Notes: generated from the letters alone by a model not told the origin. Shown: positions 45,803 through 55,752, counted from the first letter of the stretch. The stretch: DNA of 64,000 nucleotides from Dictyoglomus sp. (GCA_025060475.1 JANXBZ010000008.1:1-64000); one strand, 5' to 3'. Translations and numbers: made by a program.

Positions 45803-45840
45803 TTGACAAAATTAATCAAAAGGAGTATATGATGTATAAT
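45803..45840 (+). promoter_or_regulatory. Promoter region of pdxST-clpC operon
   Basis: TTGACA (45803-45808) and two possible -10 boxes: TATATG (45826-45831, spacer 17), or the perfect TATAAT (45835-45840) using TTAATC (45812-45817) as the -35 with a 17-base spacer. Which start is used cannot be decided by eye. A strong AAAGGAGG site lies upstream of pdxS. Confidence 0.55.
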
Positions 45841-45864
45841 CTAATTTGGAAAGGAGGTTAAGTC

Positions 45865-46752
45865 ATGGAAGTTATAGTAGGAAATGAAAAAGTAAAAAGA
45901 GGACTTGCTCAAATGTTAAAAGGAGGAGTAATAATGGATGTTACTAACGCAGAACAAGCAGAGATAGCTGAATCTGCTGGAGCTGTCGCCGTTATGGCTT
46001 TAGAGAGAGTTCCTGCAGACATAAGAGCTCAAGGTGGGGTAGCTCGTATGGCAGATCCCAAAAAAATAAAAGAAATTATGTCTGCAGTTAGTATTCCTGT
46101 AATGGCTAAGGTAAGAATTGGCCACTTTGTAGAAGCTCAAATTTTAGAAGCTCTTGGTGTTGATTTTATAGATGAGAGTGAAGTTTTAACTCCTGCTGAT
46201 GAAAAGTATCATATTAATAAACATTTATTTAAAGTCCCTTTTGTTTGTGGAGCGAGAGATTTAGGTGAGGCTTTAAGAAGAATTGCAGAGGGTGCTGCAA
46301 TGATTAGAACAAAGGGAGAAGCAGGAACAGGAAACGTAGTTGAGGCAGTAAGACATATGAGACAAATTATGGACGAAATAAGATCTTTAGCTCTTATTCC
46401 TGAAGAGGAATTGGTTACTAAAGCAAAAGAATTAGGAGCGCCTCTAGATGTCTTAATAGAAACAAAGAAATTAGGAAGACTTCCTGTGGTTAATTTTGCA
46501 GCTGGTGGTATTGCAACTCCTGCTGATGCTGCATTGATGATGCATCTTGGTGCTGATGGGGTTTTTGTTGGTTCTGGTATATTTAAATCTAAGGATCCAA
46601 AAAAGAGAGCAAGAGCAATAGTCTTAGCTGTAACATATTATAATGATCCTGAAATTCTTGCAGAGATATCTGAAGATTTAGGAGAACCTATGCATGGAAT
46701 TGATGTTAGACAACTTTCCGAAAAAGAATTACTACAAATAAGAGGTTGGTAA
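45865..46752 (+). CDS. pdxS: Pyridoxal 5'-phosphate synthase subunit PdxS
   Basis: A 295-residue synthase subunit. Substrate lysines are in [10 protein letters not shown] and [11 protein letters not shown], and the opening [20 protein letters not shown] is the family hallmark. With PdxT it builds PLP from ribose 5-phosphate, glyceraldehyde 3-phosphate and glutamine in a 24-subunit complex. It starts the long operon that runs to the right edge. Confidence 0.98.
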   Translation: MEVIVGNEKVKRGLAQMLKGGVIMDVTNAEQAEIAESAGAVAVMALERVPADIRAQGGVARMADPKKIKEIMSAVSIPVMAKVRIGHFVEAQILEALGVDFIDESEVLTPADEKYHINKHLFKVPFVCGARDLGEALRRIAEGAAMIRTKGEAGTGNVVEAVRHMRQIMDEIRSLALIPEEELVTKAKELGAPLDVLIETKKLGRLPVVNFAAGGIATPADAALMMHLGADGVFVGSGIFKSKDPKKRARAIVLAVTYYNDPEILAEISEDLGEPMHGIDVRQLSEKELLQIRGW

Positions 46753-46757
46753 GAATT

Positions 46758-47327
46758 ATGAAGATCGGAATTTTAGCTCTTCAAGGTTCAGTAGAAGAAC
46801 ATAAGAACAGCTTAGAAAAATTAGGTATAGAAAATATATTAGTGAAGAAAGCAAAAGATTTAGATATTATTGATGGATTAATATTGCCAGGTGGAGAAAG
46901 TACTACTTTTGTACACATATTGAAAAATATGGAGATTTTTGAATATCTTAAGGAAAAAATTAAAAAAGGACTTCCGGTTCTTTCTACTTGTGCTGGTTTG
47001 ATAATTCTTGCAAAACGAATTGAGAATCATCCTGATCAAAATTCTCTAAATATCTTGGATATTACAGTTTCTCGTAATGCTTATGGGCGTCAAAGGGAAA
47101 GCTTTATAACATATCTATCTATTCCAATATTAGGAGATGAACCTTTTGAAGCAGTCTTTATCAGAGCTCCAAAGATAGTTAAAGTTGGAGAGAAAGTTAA
47201 AGTTCATGCAGTTTTTCAGGAAAATCCTGTTTTTATTGAAGAGGAAAATGTTCTTGGACTTACTTTTCATCCTGAATTAACTAATGATTTAAGAGTTCAT
47301 AAATATTTTCTTAGTAAAATTGGATAA
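46758..47327 (+). CDS. pdxT: Pyridoxal 5'-phosphate synthase glutaminase PdxT
   Basis: About 189 residues. The start [19 protein letters not shown] is the family's standard N-terminus, so ATG 46758 is chosen over an upstream TTG that overlaps pdxS. The Gly-Glu motif PGGESTT, the nucleophile Cys in [10 protein letters not shown], and the His-Glu pair in TFHPELTND are all present. It feeds ammonia into PdxS. Confidence 0.97.
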   Translation: MKIGILALQGSVEEHKNSLEKLGIENILVKKAKDLDIIDGLILPGGESTTFVHILKNMEIFEYLKEKIKKGLPVLSTCAGLIILAKRIENHPDQNSLNILDITVSRNAYGRQRESFITYLSIPILGDEPFEAVFIRAPKIVKVGEKVKVHAVFQENPVFIEEENVLGLTFHPELTNDLRVHKYFLSKIG

Positions 47328-47329
47328 AA

Positions 47330-47788
47330 ATGTTTTGTCAAAATTGTGGTAAGAACCCTATTGAATTGATTATAGAAATAACGGATGGTGATAAAAGAGA
47401 AAAATTATCACTTTGTCGGCATTGTTTCAAGGATTATTATAAAAAATTTTTAAAAGATGCTTTTAAAGATTTATTACAAATTATAGAAGAGAAATTCTTT
47501 AAAGACAATGATTATTGTTTATACTGTGGAAGAAGTTGGAAAGAAATTGAGGAAAGTAAAGAGGTAGGATGTGTAAATTGTTATAAGATTTTTAGAGAAA
47601 GATTAAATGGGATTTTAGAAAAGATTTTTGGAAAGAAAAAATATAAAGGAAAAGCTCCAAAGTTATCAGGAGAAAAAAGGATGGAGATTTTAAAGAATAA
47701 GATATTACTCTCAAAAGCAATCGAAGAAGAAAATTATGAAAAAGCAGCAGAGATTAGAGATTATTTGAAAAAACTAAGAAAGGGTTGA
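47330..47788 (+). CDS. mcsA: McsA-like zinc/UVR protein
   Basis: A 152-residue protein with four CxxC zinc motifs (CQNC, CRHC, CLYC, CVNC) and a C-terminal UVR-type segment (AIEEENYEKAAEIRDYLKKL). This is the McsA architecture. In Firmicutes it activates the McsB arginine kinase and helps regulate CtsR and deliver substrates to ClpC. Here it precedes mcsB and clpC, but there is no ctsR. It begins two bases after pdxT. Confidence 0.9.
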   Translation: MFCQNCGKNPIELIIEITDGDKREKLSLCRHCFKDYYKKFLKDAFKDLLQIIEEKFFKDNDYCLYCGRSWKEIEESKEVGCVNCYKIFRERLNGILEKIFGKKKYKGKAPKLSGEKRMEILKNKILLSKAIEEENYEKAAEIRDYLKKLRKG

Positions 47789-47790
47789 AA

Positions 47791-48834
47791 ATGAATGAGA
47801 TAATATTTAAATATCTTGGATGGCTTAGAGAGAATAATCAATATAGAGATATTTTTGTGAGGACAAAAATCCGCCTAATAAGAAATGTGGCGGATTTTCC
47901 TTTTCCTAAGCAAGCAAATAATATTAAAAAGAAAGTTTTTCTAAATAGAATAGAATGGTTACTTAAAAATAGTGATGTTTTTGACGGATTTAATCTAATT
48001 TCTTTTGATAAGACTTCTTCAAAGATTAAATATTTATTTTTAGAAAAGGGCTTTCTTAATAAAGATCTTAAAGAGGATGGAAGAGGTATATTAGTTAATA
48101 AAAAAGGAGATCTTAGTATATTAATAAATGAAGATGATCATTTTCAATTGCAAAAACTCAGCTCTGGTTTTGAATTTGAAACCTCTTTTAATCAACTTTT
48201 TGAATTAGAAGACAAACTTTCAGAATACTTTAATTTTGCTTTTGATTCCCAGATAGGTTATCTTACATCTTATCTAGAAAATCTTGGATTTGGAATAAGA
48301 ATAAATTTCTGGGTTCATCTACCTGGACTATTCCAGGAAGACGAGATTTCTAAATTAGTAAAATCTTTTAGATCCTCGAGGGTACAAGTGAAAGAGGTTT
48401 ATAAAGAAGAAGATTATCCTATTGGAAATGTATTTGAGATTACTATAAACGAAGGTTTATCTACAAAAGAGCGACTTACTTCAAAAGTAAATAAGATTGT
48501 AGAAAAATTAGTAACTAAGGAGAAAGAAGCAAGAAATAATTTGTTAAGAGAAAGAAAAATTATTATTGAAGATACTGTTTATAAATCTCTAGGGCTTATA
48601 AATTATAGTAAACTTTTAAGTTTCAGAGGAGCGTGGGAATTATTATTTAATCTAAGATTAGGATCTTCATTGAATATTATATCTATTCCTTTAAAATTGA
48701 TAGACGTTCTTTTAATTTTTATTCAGCCAAATCATATTCAAATAAGATATGACAAAGAGTTAAGTTCTCCAGAAATGGAAATTTTAAGAGCAAATTTATT
48801 GCGTGATGTTTTCAAAAGTTATAAAATATCATAG
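47791..48834 (+). CDS. McsB-like protein arginine kinase, active site degraded
   Basis: A 347-residue homologue of McsB, recognised by position after mcsA and by family segments: KIRLIRNVADFPFPKQ (usually SSRxRLARN), INEDDHFQL (usually NEEDH), IGYLTSYLENLGFGIRI (usually GYLTxCPTNxGTGxR), LFNLRLG and a C-terminal LRANLLRD. Key residues look altered: the catalytic second Glu of NEED is Asp115, the CPTN loop reads SYLEN (160-164), the usual RGlYGE region lost its Arg, and the phosphoarginine-reading RDxxRA is MEILRA. It may be a pseudokinase that acts only as an adaptor. I chose ATG 47791 (AAGGG six bases upstream) over TTG 47785. Confidence 0.85.
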   Translation: MNEIIFKYLGWLRENNQYRDIFVRTKIRLIRNVADFPFPKQANNIKKKVFLNRIEWLLKNSDVFDGFNLISFDKTSSKIKYLFLEKGFLNKDLKEDGRGILVNKKGDLSILINEDDHFQLQKLSSGFEFETSFNQLFELEDKLSEYFNFAFDSQIGYLTSYLENLGFGIRINFWVHLPGLFQEDEISKLVKSFRSSRVQVKEVYKEEDYPIGNVFEITINEGLSTKERLTSKVNKIVEKLVTKEKEARNNLLRERKIIIEDTVYKSLGLINYSKLLSFRGAWELLFNLRLGSSLNIISIPLKLIDVLLIFIQPNHIQIRYDKELSSPEMEILRANLLRDVFKSYKIS

Positions 48835-48862
48835 GGAAGTGTATTGAGGAGGTGTATCTTAT

Positions 48863-51313
48863 ATGATGGATAAACTAACGCAAAGAGCATATAGGGTGCT
48901 ATTGTTAGCACAAGAGGAAGCACGACGTTTGAACTATTCCACTGTTGGAACAGAGCATATTCTATTGGGACTAATTCGCGAAGAAGGGGGAGTTGCTGCT
49001 CAGGCTCTTATTAACTTGGGTTTAGATCTTAACTATCTAAGATCAGAAATTGAACGTCTAATTGGCCGTGGAGATGGAACCTCTTATGGTGCACTTCCCT
49101 TTACTTCTCGCGCTAAAAAAGTCTTAGAATATGCATCAGAATCTGCTCAGGAACTAAATCATAATTATATTGGAACAGAACATCTTCTTTTAGGGCTTTT
49201 AAAAGAAGGAGAAGGAGTTGCTGCACATGTATTAGAAGGAATGGGTGTAAGACTAGAAGATGTGACTATCGAAATTCTAAAAATTCTAGGGGAACCTATC
49301 GAACCTCACAGATTGAGAAATAGATCCCTTTCCACATCTCGTAAGAGAAGACCTATCACTGCAACTTTAGATGAGTTTGGAAGGGATCTTACCCAATTAG
49401 CAAGACAAGGAAAATTGGATCCTATAATCGGTAGAGAGAAAGAATTAGAGAGAATAATACAAATTCTTAGTAGAAGAACTAAGAATAATCCTGTACTTAT
49501 AGGAGAGCCCGGTGTAGGAAAAACTGCAATTGTAGAAGGATTAGCCCAAAAAATTGTTATGAATGAAGTTCCTGATGTACTTTTAAACAAAAGAATTATT
49601 GCTCTTGACATGGGAACAATAATTGCCGGAACAAAATATAGAGGTGAGTTTGAAGAAAGAATGCAAAGAATTATTGAAGAAGTAAAAATGTCGAAAGACA
49701 TTATTCTATTTATAGATGAAATACATACATTAGTTGGCGCAGGAGCTGCGGAGGGAGCTGTAGATGCAGCAAATATTTTAAAACCTTCGCTTGCAAAAGG
49801 AGAAATTCAACTTATAGGAGCTACTACTCCTACCGAATATAGAAAATACATTGAAAAAGATGGTGCCTTAGAAAGAAGATTTCAACCTGTAAGGGTAATG
49901 GAACCTACATATGATGAAACCATTCAAATTCTTAAAGGGTTAAGAGAAAGATATGAGAACTTTCATCATGTTAGAATTCCTGACGAGACTATAGAAGAGG
50001 CTGTTAAACTTTCAGTGAGATATATTAATGATCGTTTTCTCCCTGATAAGGCTATTGATATCATAGATGAAGCATCTGCAAGGGTAAGACTTACAAGACC
50101 AAAGTCTTCTGCTCATAGTAATTTGGAAAGAGAATTAGAAAGGATAAGAGAACAGAAGGAAATTGCTATAAGAAATCAGAATTTTGAAAAAGCAGCTCAG
50201 TTGAGAGATGAAGAGAGAAAATTAGAAGAATATATTAGAGGCTTTTTAAATTCCTCAACCATATCCGAGAGAGTGGTAACCCCAGAAGACGTAGCACAAG
50301 TTGTGTCTGCCTGGACAGGAATACCTGTGGCTCAGTTGTTAATTGAAGAAAGAGAAAGACTCTTAAGAATGGAAGAAGAATTGCATAAAAGAATTATAGC
50401 TCAAGATGAAGCTGTAAAAGTAGTATCTAAGGCAATAAGAAGATCTCGTTCAGGAATTAAAGATCCAAAAAGACCTATAGGAGTATTTTTATTTCTTGGT
50501 CCTACAGGTGTTGGAAAAACAGAATTAGCAAGAGCTTTAGCAGAGTATCTCTTTGGAAATGAAAATGCTCTCATAAGATTAGACATGTCTGAATATATGG
50601 AAAAACATAGTGTATCAAGATTAATAGGTGCTCCTCCAGGATACGTAGGATATGAAGAAGGAGGACAATTGACAGAAAAAGTCCACAGAAGACCCTATTC
50701 AGTAGTACTTTTTGATGAGATAGAAAAGGCTCATTCAGATATCTTTAATGTATTATTGCAAATTATGGATGATGGACAATTAACGGATGGTCACGGAAGA
50801 AAAGTTGACTTTAAAAATACTATCTTAATAATGACTTCTAACTTTGGAGCAGAATACTTTAAACAGGAATCTACTCTTGGTTTTGCATCAAAGGAAGATA
50901 GGGAGAAGTCATTTGAAAAGACAAAGAATCTTATAATGAGTGAATTGAAGAAATATTTCCGTCCTGAATTTTTAAACCGTTTAGATGAAATTGTATTTTT
51001 CCATCCATTATCAAGGGATGATCTAAGAAATATTGTAGATCTACTTCTTAAACCTGTTGCAGGAAGATTATTAGAGAAAAAGATTATTCTTGAAATAGAT
51101 GAAGAAGTTAAAAACTTCTTAGTAGATAAGGGATATGATCCTTTCTATGGTGCAAGACCTTTAAAGAGAACTATTCAAAACTATGTGGAAGATCCCTTAG
51201 CAGAACTTCTTCTTGAGGGAAAATTTAAAGAAGGAGATACAATAAGAGCTGAATTAAATAAAGAAAAGAATAAAATAGAATTTAAGAAAGGATCCTTGGT
51301 AGCTAACAGATGA
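48863..51313 (+). CDS. clpC: AAA+ unfoldase ClpC
   Basis: An 816-residue Clp/Hsp100 protein. The N-terminal domain has two Clp-N repeats (TEHILLGLIREEGGVAAQAL, TEHLLLGLLKEGEGVAAHVL). AAA1 has GEPGVGKTAIVEGLA with pore loop KYRGEFE. A UVR-type middle domain contains NQNFEKAAQLRDEERKLEE. AAA2 has GPTGVGKTELARALAEY, pore GYVGYEEGG and a final D2-small domain. This is the ClpC form, which feeds ClpP and depends on adaptors such as McsAB or MecA. It has GAGGAGG eight bases upstream. No CtsR or CIRCE operator is seen. Confidence 0.97.
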   Translation: MMDKLTQRAYRVLLLAQEEARRLNYSTVGTEHILLGLIREEGGVAAQALINLGLDLNYLRSEIERLIGRGDGTSYGALPFTSRAKKVLEYASESAQELNHNYIGTEHLLLGLLKEGEGVAAHVLEGMGVRLEDVTIEILKILGEPIEPHRLRNRSLSTSRKRRPITATLDEFGRDLTQLARQGKLDPIIGREKELERIIQILSRRTKNNPVLIGEPGVGKTAIVEGLAQKIVMNEVPDVLLNKRIIALDMGTIIAGTKYRGEFEERMQRIIEEVKMSKDIILFIDEIHTLVGAGAAEGAVDAANILKPSLAKGEIQLIGATTPTEYRKYIEKDGALERRFQPVRVMEPTYDETIQILKGLRERYENFHHVRIPDETIEEAVKLSVRYINDRFLPDKAIDIIDEASARVRLTRPKSSAHSNLERELERIREQKEIAIRNQNFEKAAQLRDEERKLEEYIRGFLNSSTISERVVTPEDVAQVVSAWTGIPVAQLLIEERERLLRMEEELHKRIIAQDEAVKVVSKAIRRSRSGIKDPKRPIGVFLFLGPTGVGKTELARALAEYLFGNENALIRLDMSEYMEKHSVSRLIGAPPGYVGYEEGGQLTEKVHRRPYSVVLFDEIEKAHSDIFNVLLQIMDDGQLTDGHGRKVDFKNTILIMTSNFGAEYFKQESTLGFASKEDREKSFEKTKNLIMSELKKYFRPEFLNRLDEIVFFHPLSRDDLRNIVDLLLKPVAGRLLEKKIILEIDEEVKNFLVDKGYDPFYGARPLKRTIQNYVEDPLAELLLEGKFKEGDTIRAELNKEKNKIEFKKGSLVANR

Positions 51314-51328
51314 AAAAATGAGAATTGA

Positions 51329-52693
51329 ATGGTGAAATTAAAGATAAAGTATATTTGTCAAGTATGTGGATATGAATCTATAGGATGGCTAGGACGATGC
51401 CCTAATTGTAATACTTTCGGATCTTTAATTGAAATTAAAAAAGAAGAAAATATAATAACTGATGAAATAAAAAAAGATATAAAAACCTTTTTAATTGATG
51501 AAATAGTTTCTGAAGAAAATAAAAGATTAAAAAGTGGATTAAAAGAATTTGATGATCTCTTAGGGGGAGGTATAGTTCCTGGTTCTTTAATTCTTTTAGC
51601 AGGAGAACCTGGTATTGGAAAATCAACTTTACTTCTTCAATTAGCTTTTTCTTTAGAGGAGAGAGGATTTCCTGTTTTATATGTTTCAGCAGAAGAGTCT
51701 TTATCTCAAATAAAATTTAGAGCAGAAAGAATATCAAATACTATTCCTTCAGTAAAGTTTCTTCCTGAGAATCAATTGGAAAATATCTTAGAAGTATTAA
51801 AATCTAATAATTTTTCAGTAGTTATAATAGATTCAATTCAAACAATTTATTCTAGCAATATTTCTACTTCACCAGGAGGAGTTGTACAAGTAAGAGAATG
51901 TACTATAAATCTTATGAACTTTGCTAAAAGCACTGATACTGCAATTTTTATTGTAGGGCATATTACTAAAGAAGGAGATATAGCTGGTCCTAAAACTTTA
52001 GAACATTTAGTAGATGTAGTGTTATACTTAGAAGGGGATAGGTATCAAGAATTAAGAATCTTGAGAGCCATAAAAAATAGATTTGGTCCTACAAACGATC
52101 TTGCTCTTTATGAAATGAGAGATTCAGGACTTAAAGAAATTTTAGATATATCAAAAAAACTTTTAGAGGAAAGAAGTAAGAATATTTCTGGTTCTTTGGT
52201 GGTTCCAATTATAGAAGGAGCAAAGCCAATATTAGTTGAAATTCAATCTTTAATAAGTAGAAGTAATACTACTTTTCCAAGAAGGATTAGTATTGGCATT
52301 GATATAAACAAATTAGCTTTAATTCTTGCTATTCTTGAAAAAAAATTAAACTTAAAATTACAAGACAAAGATGTATTTTTTAATGTAGTTGGGGGAATAA
52401 AAATTAATGAGCCTGCAGTAGATTTAGGAGTTGCTTTTTCTATATTCTCTTCATATTATGATATTATATTTCCTGAAGATATGGTTGTAATCGGGGAATT
52501 GGGGTTAGGAGGAGAGGTTCGAGCGGTGGGAAATATTGAAAAAAGATTAAAAGAAGCCCAAAAATTAGGATTTAAAAAAGTAATTCTTCCTAAAACTAAA
52601 CTAGAAAAGACTTTTGATAGTCTTATATTATTTCCTATCTCAAATCTTCATGAAGGAATAAAAATTGTTTGGGGGAATAAATGGCTGAGCTAA
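51329..52693 (+). CDS. radA: DNA repair protein RadA
   Basis: A 454-residue RadA (Sms). The zinc finger CQVCGYESIGWLGRCPNC begins at residue 10. Walker A is GEPGIGKSTLLLQLA, and the RadA-specific KNRFG motif is in AIKNRFGPTNDLALYEM. The C-terminal Lon-like domain (about 280-454) includes GGIKINEPAVDLGVAF. It helps branch migration in recombination. It overlaps disA by 13 bases. Confidence 0.97.
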   Translation: MVKLKIKYICQVCGYESIGWLGRCPNCNTFGSLIEIKKEENIITDEIKKDIKTFLIDEIVSEENKRLKSGLKEFDDLLGGGIVPGSLILLAGEPGIGKSTLLLQLAFSLEERGFPVLYVSAEESLSQIKFRAERISNTIPSVKFLPENQLENILEVLKSNNFSVVIIDSIQTIYSSNISTSPGGVVQVRECTINLMNFAKSTDTAIFIVGHITKEGDIAGPKTLEHLVDVVLYLEGDRYQELRILRAIKNRFGPTNDLALYEMRDSGLKEILDISKKLLEERSKNISGSLVVPIIEGAKPILVEIQSLISRSNTTFPRRISIGIDINKLALILAILEKKLNLKLQDKDVFFNVVGGIKINEPAVDLGVAFSIFSSYYDIIFPEDMVVIGELGLGGEVRAVGNIEKRLKEAQKLGFKKVILPKTKLEKTFDSLILFPISNLHEGIKIVWGNKWLS

Positions 52694-53739
52694 AGAAATT
52701 TGCTATTGGTGCTATTAAAACTGTTGCTCCTGGAACCCAATTGAGAGAGGCTTTAGAACAAATATTAAAAGCTAAGACAGGAGCTCTTATAGTTATTGGT
52801 GATTTAGAAAAGATTAGACCATTAATGAATGGGGGTTTTCCTTTAGATATTGATTTTTCCCCTAATAAACTTTATGAACTTTCAAAGATGGATGGAGCTA
52901 TTATTTTAAGTAAAGATTGTAAAAAAATTCTTTTCGCAAATGTTATTCTTCTTCCAGATTCTAATATTCCGTCCCAAGAGACAGGGGCAAGACATGCAAC
53001 TGCAGAAAGAGTAGCGCGACAAACAGGACAATTAGTTATTAGTGTATCCCAAAGAAAAGATACTATTACTCTTTATCAAAATGACTGGAAATACATATTA
53101 AGAGATGTAGAAGAAATTTTAGCAAAAGCAACACAAGCTCTACAGACTTTAGAAAGATATAGAAGTGTATATGATGAATTTCTTCAGAGATTAAACGCTT
53201 TAGAGATAGAAAATCAAGTTACTCTTTTAGAAGTTCTTTTATTCTTGCATAGAATGGGAATGCTTTTAGCTATAGGAAAAGAGGTAGAAAATTATCTTAT
53301 TGAATTAGGCTCAGAAGGAAGATTAATAGAACTTCAGCTTGAGACTTTGTTAGCAGGAGTTTCTGAAGAAGGACTTTTAACAGTAAGAGACTATTCAAGA
53401 ATTAATGAAGATTATGAGAATGTTTATAAAAATCTTTTAAATAACTTTAAAGGAGATTTTCAAAGTTTTTCTATAATTGCTGGAGAAATAATGGGTTATA
53501 CAAAAAAGGAAATTGAATTAAATATTACTGTTGTTCCACGAGGATATAGACTTTTAAGTAGATTATCTTTTATTCCTAATAATATTATGGAAAATCTTGT
53601 AAAACATTTTGGTGTTTTGCCGCGAATTCTTGAAAGTTCTGTAGAAGATCTTGATAATATTGAGGGAATAGGGGAGGTGAGAGCAAAAAGGATTAAAGAA
53701 GGTTTAATAAGACTTCGAAAATCTGCTTTAATCATTTAA
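52681..53739 (+). CDS. disA: Diadenylate cyclase DisA, with altered RHR motif
   Basis: A 352-residue DisA. The DAC domain has DGAIIL at residues 71-76 and ETGARHATAERVARQTG at 100-116. The usual RHR triad reads RHA (104-106), so the second Arg that contacts ATP is replaced by Ala. A helical linker and a C-terminal HhH DNA-binding domain follow (VEDLDNIEGIGEVRAKRIKE). In other bacteria DisA scans DNA and makes c-di-AMP. It overlaps radA, as in Firmicutes. Confidence 0.94.
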   Translation: MAELKKFAIGAIKTVAPGTQLREALEQILKAKTGALIVIGDLEKIRPLMNGGFPLDIDFSPNKLYELSKMDGAIILSKDCKKILFANVILLPDSNIPSQETGARHATAERVARQTGQLVISVSQRKDTITLYQNDWKYILRDVEEILAKATQALQTLERYRSVYDEFLQRLNALEIENQVTLLEVLLFLHRMGMLLAIGKEVENYLIELGSEGRLIELQLETLLAGVSEEGLLTVRDYSRINEDYENVYKNLLNNFKGDFQSFSIIAGEIMGYTKKEIELNITVVPRGYRLLSRLSFIPNNIMENLVKHFGVLPRILESSVEDLDNIEGIGEVRAKRIKEGLIRLRKSALII

Positions 53740-53787
53740 TTTTTGTTTATATTCCTTTTATATATTTTTTTGGAGGAATGATTTTTT

Positions 53788-54597
53788 ATGAAAAAAGAAG
53801 TGAAGTTATTATTAGCAACAAATGTTTTTCCTTTTTTAGGTTTAGTTATTATATCTTTATGGAGCATATTTGGGGGAAATAAGAATGTGTCCTTATATTT
53901 AACACTATTTTTTTTCTTCCTTTTTGTTTTAGGTTTTTATCTTTTTTACATTAAAAGGGGAATTTTGTCTGATATTTTTAATTTTCCATCGGTAAAGATT
54001 TTAGATACCAGTGTGATTATTGATGGAAGAATTGTAGATATTTTGAAAACTAATTTTATAGAGGGTAAGATTGTAATTCCTCGTTTTGTACTAAAAGAAT
54101 TGCAACAATTAGCGGATTCTTCAGAGTCTCTAAAAAAGAACAGAGGAAGATATGGCTTAGATAATTTAAGTAAGATAAGAAAAGAATTAGAGGATCAAGT
54201 AGTAATTATGGAGAAAGATTTTGCTAATATTCATAGTGTGGATTCAAAACTTGTAAAACTTGCAAAGATGTTAAATGGAAAAATAGTCACAAATGATTAT
54301 GGATTAAACAAATTAGCAAAAATAGAAGGAATAACTGTTTTAAATATAAACGAATTGGCTAATGCTCTAAAACCTATTTATTTACCAGGAGAAGAATTAC
54401 AGTTAAGTATACTTAAAGAAGGAAAAGAAGTAGGACAAGGGGTAGGATATTTAGAAGATGGAACTATGGTTGTGGTTGAGAATGGAAGAAAATATATTGG
54501 TTTTACTGTGAAAGTTGTAGTAACAAGTGTTTTCCAAACTGCTGCAGGAAGGATAATTTTTGCAAAAATAAAAGAGGAAAAGAAACTTGGACAATAA
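53788..54597 (+). CDS. PIN-TRAM domain membrane protein (YacL-like)
   Basis: A 269-residue protein. Two N-terminal membrane helices (about 8-28 and 34-53) are followed by a PIN nuclease domain opening [18 protein letters not shown] (catalytic Asp), and then a C-terminal TRAM RNA-binding domain (about 210-265). The order after radA and disA and before ispD is that of B. subtilis yacL. The role is likely RNA cleavage at the membrane but is not established in detail. GGAGGA is the ribosome-binding site. Confidence 0.92.
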   Translation: MKKEVKLLLATNVFPFLGLVIISLWSIFGGNKNVSLYLTLFFFFLFVLGFYLFYIKRGILSDIFNFPSVKILDTSVIIDGRIVDILKTNFIEGKIVIPRFVLKELQQLADSSESLKKNRGRYGLDNLSKIRKELEDQVVIMEKDFANIHSVDSKLVKLAKMLNGKIVTNDYGLNKLAKIEGITVLNINELANALKPIYLPGEELQLSILKEGKEVGQGVGYLEDGTMVVVENGRKYIGFTVKVVVTSVFQTAAGRIIFAKIKEEKKLGQ

Positions 54598-55276
54598 AAT
54601 TTTAGGAATTCTTTTAGCGGCAGGAAGAGGTGAGAGATTTGGAAAGGAAGATAAGCTTCTCCAAGATTTAATGGGGAAGCCAGTTATATATTATTCTCTT
54701 CAAATTTTAGAAAAAACTGATGAAATTGATGAGATTGTAGTAGTAAGTAATAAGGAAAAAATAGATGTATTAAAAAGACTTGTAAAAGAATGGAGCTTTA
54801 AAAAGATTAAAGATATAATAGAAGGAGGAAAAGAACGACAAGATTCTGTATATAATGCCTTAAAGCTCTTCCCTCTCTACGAGTATGTTCTAATTCACGA
54901 TGGTGCAAGACCTTTAGTAACACAAAGATTATTAAAAAGAATTATTCATGAGGGAATAGAAAAAAAAGCAGTTGTTTCTGGTATTCCTGTTAAAGATACC
55001 ATTAAGTTAATATCCTCTATGAAGGTAGAGAAAACTCTTCCTCGAGAGAAATTATGGCAGATTCAAACCCCTCAATTTTTTGAATATTCATTGATATTGA
55101 GAGCTCACGAAAAAGCAAGAAAGGACAATTTTTATGGGACCGATGATGGAATATTAGTAGAAAGATTGCCTTATCCTGTATATGTTGTTGAAGGAGAACC
55201 TTGGAATATAAAGATAACAACAAAGGAGGACTTAGATCTTGTTCGATGTTTAATGGAGAGAAAATTTTTAGAATAG
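54587..55276 (+). CDS. ispD: 2-C-methyl-D-erythritol 4-phosphate cytidylyltransferase
   Basis: A 229-residue IspD. The nucleotide motif [17 protein letters not shown] begins at residue 9, HDGARPLV appears near 103-110, and the C-terminal [15 protein letters not shown] is standard. The start is TTG 54587, inside the PIN-TRAM gene (11-base overlap). It makes CDP-methylerythritol in the isoprenoid pathway. Confidence 0.95.
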   Translation: MDNKILGILLAAGRGERFGKEDKLLQDLMGKPVIYYSLQILEKTDEIDEIVVVSNKEKIDVLKRLVKEWSFKKIKDIIEGGKERQDSVYNALKLFPLYEYVLIHDGARPLVTQRLLKRIIHEGIEKKAVVSGIPVKDTIKLISSMKVEKTLPREKLWQIQTPQFFEYSLILRAHEKARKDNFYGTDDGILVERLPYPVYVVEGEPWNIKITTKEDLDLVRCLMERKFLE

Positions 55277-55752
55277 GATTAGGTTATGATATTCATCCCT
55301 TCTCTGAAGGAAGAAAATTATTTTTAGGAGGCATAGAGATCCCCTATCAAAAGGGATTAAAAGGACATTCCGATGGGGATGTTCTCATTCATGCAATCAT
55401 GGATGCTCTACTAGGAGCTATAGGTCTTCCTGATATTGGTTTTTTCTTTCCTAATAATGAAACATACAAAGACATAGAAAGTATACTTCTTTTGAAAGAA
55501 GTTTTAAAAATGGTTGAAGAGAGAGGATTCAAAATAGAAAATATTGATGTAGTAGTTATTGCGGAAGAACCTAAAATTCTTCCTTATAGAGAGAAGATTA
55601 TTTCAAATTTGGCTTTTCATCTTTCTATCTATAAGGAAAACATAAATATAAAGGCAACTTCTAATGAAGGAATTGGTTTTATAGGAAAAAAAGAAGGTAT
55701 AGCAGTTTTGGCGGTAGCTTTATTATCAAAGGAGAAAAAATATGCAGGATAA
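55246..55752 (+). CDS. ispF: 2-C-methyl-D-erythritol 2,4-cyclodiphosphate synthase
   Basis: About 168 residues. IspF signature segments are GLGYDIHPF (metal Asp-His), GHSDGDVLIHAIMDALLGA and KATSNEGIGFIGKKEGIA. ATG 55246 is chosen because family members begin a few residues before RIGLGYDIH; an upstream TTG at 55201 would add 15 residues that overlap ispD. Separate ispD and ispF genes overlap by 31 bases, so translation is coupled, in contrast with the fused IspDF of some bacteria. Confidence 0.94.
   Translation: MFNGEKIFRIGLGYDIHPFSEGRKLFLGGIEIPYQKGLKGHSDGDVLIHAIMDALLGAIGLPDIGFFFPNNETYKDIESILLLKEVLKMVEERGFKIENIDVVVIAEEPKILPYREKIISNLAFHLSIYKENINIKATSNEGIGFIGKKEGIAVLAVALLSKEKKYAG

Noticed and set aside
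48835-48862. CIRCE or CtsR operator before clpC
   Set aside because: Neither TTAGCACTC/GAGTGCTAA nor paired AGTCAAA is present.
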